The position numbers and the translations under genes were made by a program. Source: Phycisphaeraceae bacterium (lineage in GTDB: Bacteria; Planctomycetota; Phycisphaerae; Phycisphaerales; Phycisphaeraceae). From it: a stretch of DNA of 36,395 bases. This document shows, piece after piece, positions 33,728 through 36,395 of this stretch. Location of the stretch: assembly GCA_029260655.1 (NCBI GenBank), contig JAJDCU010000062.1, positions 1 to 36,395 on the forward strand, written 5' to 3'. Numbering within the stretch: the stretch's first letter is position 1; each line of letters begins with the position of its first letter. The notes beneath the pieces are model-generated. The model was not told the origin of the DNA and ran no database searches. It worked only from the letters and a program-made list of their open reading frames with translations.

Positions 33728-34266
33728 CAGGTGCCCGTCCTTAAAAACGTCTGGTAATAAAGCAGTGTCGCGATCGTCTTCGCATCCCGGATGCGGTTGT
33801 CCCGCACCATCTGAATCGACTGATCCAGGGCCACAGCTTCAGTCGTGATCCGCTCGGTCTCATCAAGGTCCTGGCCCCGGAATGTGAGATCACGGGCAAG
33901 ATACGCGGTCAACAGTTCGGTGCAAAAGCCCGGCGAGGGGTAGAACTCGATCAGCCGGGTCACCTCAGCCCCGGCGTAGCCGGTCTCTTCCAGCAATTCT
34001 CTGGCGGCGCAGAGGGCCGGGTCTTCCCCCGCCTCCAGCGTCCCGGCGGGCAGCTCCCATAGCGTCTGGCCTACCGCGAACCGCTCGTTGCGGATCAGCA
34101 CCACCGTCTTGTCATCCAGCATCGGCAGCATCACCACAGCGCTAGCCGGCACCACCACCTCCCGCCGGATCGTCCCGCCGGATCGCTGGCTAAGCTCGAC
34201 CCCGCGCACATCGAACCGCACGCCGTGGAACAAGACCTGATTGTCTGACGTGATGTCGTCGGGCAT
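33727..34266 (-). CDS. NUDIX hydrolase, ADP-ribose pyrophosphatase-like (179 aa)
   Basis: The NUDIX box is complete at residues 75-97: G-TLEAG-E, seven residues, then RELLEETGY. Upstream ELPAG and downstream FYPSPGF match ADP-ribose diphosphatase (NudF-like) members, which split ADP-ribose to AMP and ribose phosphate; other nucleoside diphosphates are possible. The ATG at 34266 was chosen; a GTG at 34272 is the alternative, and neither has a clear ribosome-binding site. It overlaps the rhomboid gene by one base. An inverted repeat element lies just upstream. Confidence 0.9.
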   Translation of the reverse strand: MPDDITSDNQVLFHGVRFDVRGVELSQRSGGTIRREVVVPASAVVMLPMLDDKTVVLIRNERFAVGQTLWELPAGTLEAGEDPALCAARELLEETGYAGAEVTRLIEFYPSPGFCTELLTAYLARDLTFRGQDLDETERITTEAVALDQSIQMVRDNRIRDAKTIATLLYYQTFLRTGT

Positions 34267-34300
34267 CGACACATTCTACGCCCGGACTGCGGTAGGGTTC

Positions 34301-34395
34301 GACCTGCCCCATATAGCCCGGCCTTTAAGCCGGGTAACCGTGCGATGAACGTGAACCGGCAGGTCACCCCGGGCAAGCCCGGGGCTATATGTGTG
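34301..34395. repeat. Inverted doublet of REP-like palindromes
   Basis: Two units of about 30 bases face each other. The first, at 34310-34338, begins CATATAGCCCGGCC and forms CCCGGC/GCCGGG. The second, on the other strand at 34362-34391, begins CATATAGCCCCGGGC and forms CCCCGGGC-AA-GCCCGGGG. Both end in a GGTRACC-like stretch and are preceded by GACCT. The doublet fills the gap between the aldo/keto reductase 3' end and the NUDIX 5' end. Confidence 0.75.
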
Positions 34396-34398
34396 AGG

Positions 34399-35469
34399 TC
34401 ATGCCACACCCGCCGGCTGCTCGTAGCCGCTGCGGACCGCGCCGCTCTCGGTGGTGCTGCTCTTGATATCACAGGGATGGGCATCGTCGCCCAGGCCGTA
34501 GTCGTCGGCGTAGAGTTTGGCGAGTTGGTCAAGCACATCCTGCGGCAAAGTCGAGCCGTCGCAGGCCGAAACGTATTCCTTGAGGTCGGCCTCGTTGACG
34601 ATGTTCGGTTCGATCGACACCATCCCCGGCTGGGTAGCGAGCCACTTGGTCGCAAACTGTCGGATCGACAGGCCAAGGCCTTGCGCCATCGGTCGGATGA
34701 TGTCGTTCTTCTTCAGACCGTACACAAGCCAGTTGCGGTCACGGAACTTGCGGTGGTCCCAGTCGGGGAACTTGTGGTCCGGGCTCTTGAATTCCTCATC
34801 GAGGATGCCGGAGTTGGTCGGAACCCGGGCGATGATCCCGCCCTTGCCGCGTTGCGCAGCGATCTCACAGAACTCCCTGCCGGGGCCCTGCTCATAGAGG
34901 TTATAAACCGTCTGCACGGTTGCGGCGTCGTGGTCGAGGAAGGATTGATAACCCTCCTCACGCCACCCGATCGCCGGGCCCAGCGCCACGCCCCAGGCTT
35001 TGATCTTGCCTTCTGTCTTGAGTGCTTCGAGCGTTTCGAACATGTCGTCGCTGAACTGCGAGAGCTTGAGGTTGTGGGCCTGGTAGAGGTCGATGCAGCC
35101 GATGCCCATGGTTTTTAGCGAGGTCTCCAACTCGAAGCGGATGAACTTGCCGGAGAAGTCCTGCTTGCGTTCGCGATGGCCGCCCTCTTCGCCAGGATCG
35201 GAGTAGAAGTCGTAGCCGAACTTGGTGGAGATGACCAGGTTGTCGCGCCCAGCGTACTTGATGGTGTCGGCCATGAGCTTCTCGGACCGCCCGTTGCCGT
35301 AGGCCGGCGCGGTATCGAAGAAGGTCACGCCCAGGTCGAAGGCCTTGTTCTGCAGCGCGATCCCCTCCTCGTCGGAGAAGTCGCCCCACCAGTTGGTCCC
35401 GAAGATGAAATTGCCGAAGGCCAGCAGGCTAAGCGAGACGTCGGTGCCGGGGATGGTTCGTTGTTGCAT
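34399..35469 (-). CDS. Aldo/keto reductase (356 aa)
   Basis: An NAD(P)H-dependent oxidoreductase of the TIM-barrel aldo/keto reductase superfamily. The catalytic tetrad is visible: Asp52 and Tyr57 in FFDTAPAYGNG, Lys83 in VISTKFGYD and His132 in DLYQAHN. The substrate is unknown. The ATG at 35469 gives the common N-terminus MQQRTIPGTDVSLSLLAFG; the frame upstream runs through a C-rich repeat (NPQTPTPNPPQP), which is not likely coding. No normal ribosome-binding site precedes the ATG, because the repeat arm abuts it. It is in the minus-strand series between the TPR-like and NUDIX genes. Confidence 0.94.
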   Translation of the reverse strand: MQQRTIPGTDVSLSLLAFGNFIFGTNWWGDFSDEEGIALQNKAFDLGVTFFDTAPAYGNGRSEKLMADTIKYAGRDNLVISTKFGYDFYSDPGEEGGHRERKQDFSGKFIRFELETSLKTMGIGCIDLYQAHNLKLSQFSDDMFETLEALKTEGKIKAWGVALGPAIGWREEGYQSFLDHDAATVQTVYNLYEQGPGREFCEIAAQRGKGGIIARVPTNSGILDEEFKSPDHKFPDWDHRKFRDRNWLVYGLKKNDIIRPMAQGLGLSIRQFATKWLATQPGMVSIEPNIVNEADLKEYVSACDGSTLPQDVLDQLAKLYADDYGLGDDAHPCDIKSSTTESGAVRSGYEQPAGVA

Positions 35470-35605
35470 GGGTTGTGGGGGGTTCGGGGTTGGGGTTTGG
35501 GGATTGAGGTAAAAGAATACGTTAATCATAGCGTTGTGCCCGCACCGTGTCTGCTAAGGGATTTCCCCCAAATCCGAATCCCCAACCCCCAACTCCCCTA
35601 CCTCG
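35469..35605. repeat. G-rich/C-rich inverted element between TPR-like and aldo/keto reductase genes
   Basis: The left arm (35469-35510) is G-rich on the plus strand (GGGTTCGGGGTTGGGG, GGGGATTGAGG). The right arm (35564-35605) is C-rich and in inverse reads GGGGGTTGGGGATTCGG. About 53 bases lie between. The left arm abuts the aldo/keto reductase start, and the right arm contains the TAG stop of the TPR-like gene. It resembles the element inside tgt. Confidence 0.7.
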
Positions 35606-36395
35606 AATACTTGTGCTCCAGGCGCTCCAGCTCCTGCTTGGTCACTGGGCCGCCGAGGTTGGGGTCGGTCAGACGCAGTTGACGGACGCGCAGGGGGATC
35701 TCGCCGGTGCCCTCGTTAAGCCGGTCGTTGATCTGAAGCCTGCGCATCCAGGCGACCCACCATGCTTGAGGATACGGCGGGCCCAGCCCGGTGATCAGCC
35801 GGTCGAAGTAGCCGACCGCTTCGATCAAAGACGCATCCTCACCCTTAGCAAAGAGAATCTGGGCATATTCAAGCATCACTTGGGCGTCGTTTGGGTAGTC
35901 CAGAATCAACCGGCCCATGATGTCACCGGCGGGCTGGACCTGCCCGCTTAACCGAAGTGTCTTGGCGTGGATCAACTCAAAGGGCATCATCTGATCGGCG
36001 TCCAGGGCCTGGGTCTTCGCCCAATCCAGCAACAGCCCTGACAACATCGCCGCGGTCGACGCCAGTTCCTTGGCTTGATCCAGCAGCGACTGCCGGGCTA
36101 CCGTGTCGGCGGTCGCCGCCTGAGCGCGCAGTCGATCGATCCGCCGATCCGTCTGCCGCAGCACCTCATCGATCACCGACGCCGCTTCGTCGGGGTAGTC
36201 CCGAGTCATCCGACGGGCCGCCTGGGCCAGATCCTCTTGTCGACCGGCGTCACCCAGAGCGACGATCCGGTCTTCTAGTGCGGCGGCGATCAGGTCGGAC
36301 TCGTCGTGGTAGTCCCGTTCAAAGCCGTCGAGAACCTCGAGCGCCTTGTCGTAATCTCGATCACCCAGCGCCAGGTCGGCGGTCACCAGCCGCCC
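35598..36395 (-). CDS. TPR-like helical-repeat protein, N-terminal part outside window
   Basis: The frame is open through the last base of the window, so the true start lies beyond it. About 265 residues are visible. They are helical, with units such as DYDKALEVLDGFERDYHDES, AARRMTRDYPDEAASV and PNDAQVMLEYAQILFAKGED, which resemble tetratricopeptide repeats. No enzymatic motif is seen. The stop codon TAG (35598-35600) lies at the edge of a G-rich/C-rich inverted element, which may have shaped its C-terminus. It is probably a scaffold or envelope-associated protein; the function is unknown. Confidence 0.8.
   Translation of the reverse strand, partial: GRLVTADLALGDRDYDKALEVLDGFERDYHDESDLIAAALEDRIVALGDAGRQEDLAQAARRMTRDYPDEAASVIDEVLRQTDRRIDRLRAQAATADTVARQSLLDQAKELASTAAMLSGLLLDWAKTQALDADQMMPFELIHAKTLRLSGQVQPAGDIMGRLILDYPNDAQVMLEYAQILFAKGEDASLIEAVGYFDRLITGLGPPYPQAWWVAWMRRLQINDRLNEGTGEIPLRVRQLRLTDPNLGGPVTKQELERLEHKYSR

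Noticed and set aside
35470-35529. 20-residue N-terminal extension of the aldo/keto reductase
   Set aside because: The residues are Pro/Thr/Asn-rich translation of the C-rich repeat arm. Family members start at MQQRTIPG-like sequence.

Overview
The window looks like a piece of chromosome from a planctomycete, most likely class Phycisphaerae. The DNA is GC-rich. It encodes PEP-CTERM surface proteins, an N-terminal LEPR-XLL-type motif on an RTX-like repeat protein, a TIGR03790-type protein with dockerin-like repeats, a fused SecD-SecF translocase and planctomycete-style prepilins. The assignment is from gene content only; no rRNA or tRNA was found.

Layout. 1-4.96 kb (+): pseudopilin cassette made of the 3' end of an unknown gene, a giant GspK/PilX-like protein and a prepilin. 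5.0-5.5 kb (+): a HIT protein, convergent with hisC-hisB (5.5-7.2 kb, -). 7.3-10.0 kb (+): a secreted helical-repeat protein translationally coupled to a DegT/DnrJ/EryC1-type sugar aminotransferase. 10.0-10.2 kb: a convergent intergenic region with a striking multi-hairpin element. 10.2-17.3 kb (-): uvrA, an atpC separated from the other ATP synthase genes, mrdA (PBP2) and rodA. 17.5-22.4 kb (-): surface-protein island with an RTX-like protein, a decayed dockerin/PEP-CTERM remnant, a TIGR03790/dockerin/PEP-CTERM protein and two paralogous PEP-CTERM proteins. 22.4-22.9 kb: gene-free and relatively AT-rich. 22.9-24.9 kb: a BtpA-family protein (-) divergent from an RNase Z-like metallo-hydrolase (+). 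25.0-36.4 kb: a long minus-strand run, in transcription order a TPR-like protein (cut by the window end), aldo/keto reductase, NUDIX hydrolase, rhomboid protease, M50 protease, tgt, yajC, secDF and rsmJ.

How the genes fit together. tgt-yajC-secDF is the widely conserved tRNA-modification/Sec cluster. The overlapping NUDIX-rhomboid and closely spaced rhomboid-M50 genes look co-transcribed, and the two membrane proteases end in nearly the same 34-residue tail. mrdA-rodA is the SEDS/class B PBP pair for side-wall peptidoglycan. The PEP-CTERM, LEPR and dockerin proteins would be exported through Sec and sorted to the cell surface.

Most interesting non-gene signals: (i) a G-rich/C-rich inverted element that occurs once in frame inside tgt and once between the TPR-like and aldo/keto reductase genes; (ii) an inverted REP-like doublet at 34.3 kb; (iii) a 72-bp cloverleaf-like set of hairpins at 10.06-10.13 kb; (iv) a 43-codon ORF followed by a hairpin and T7 at 23.76-23.93 kb. 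No clear new defence or mobile system was seen.
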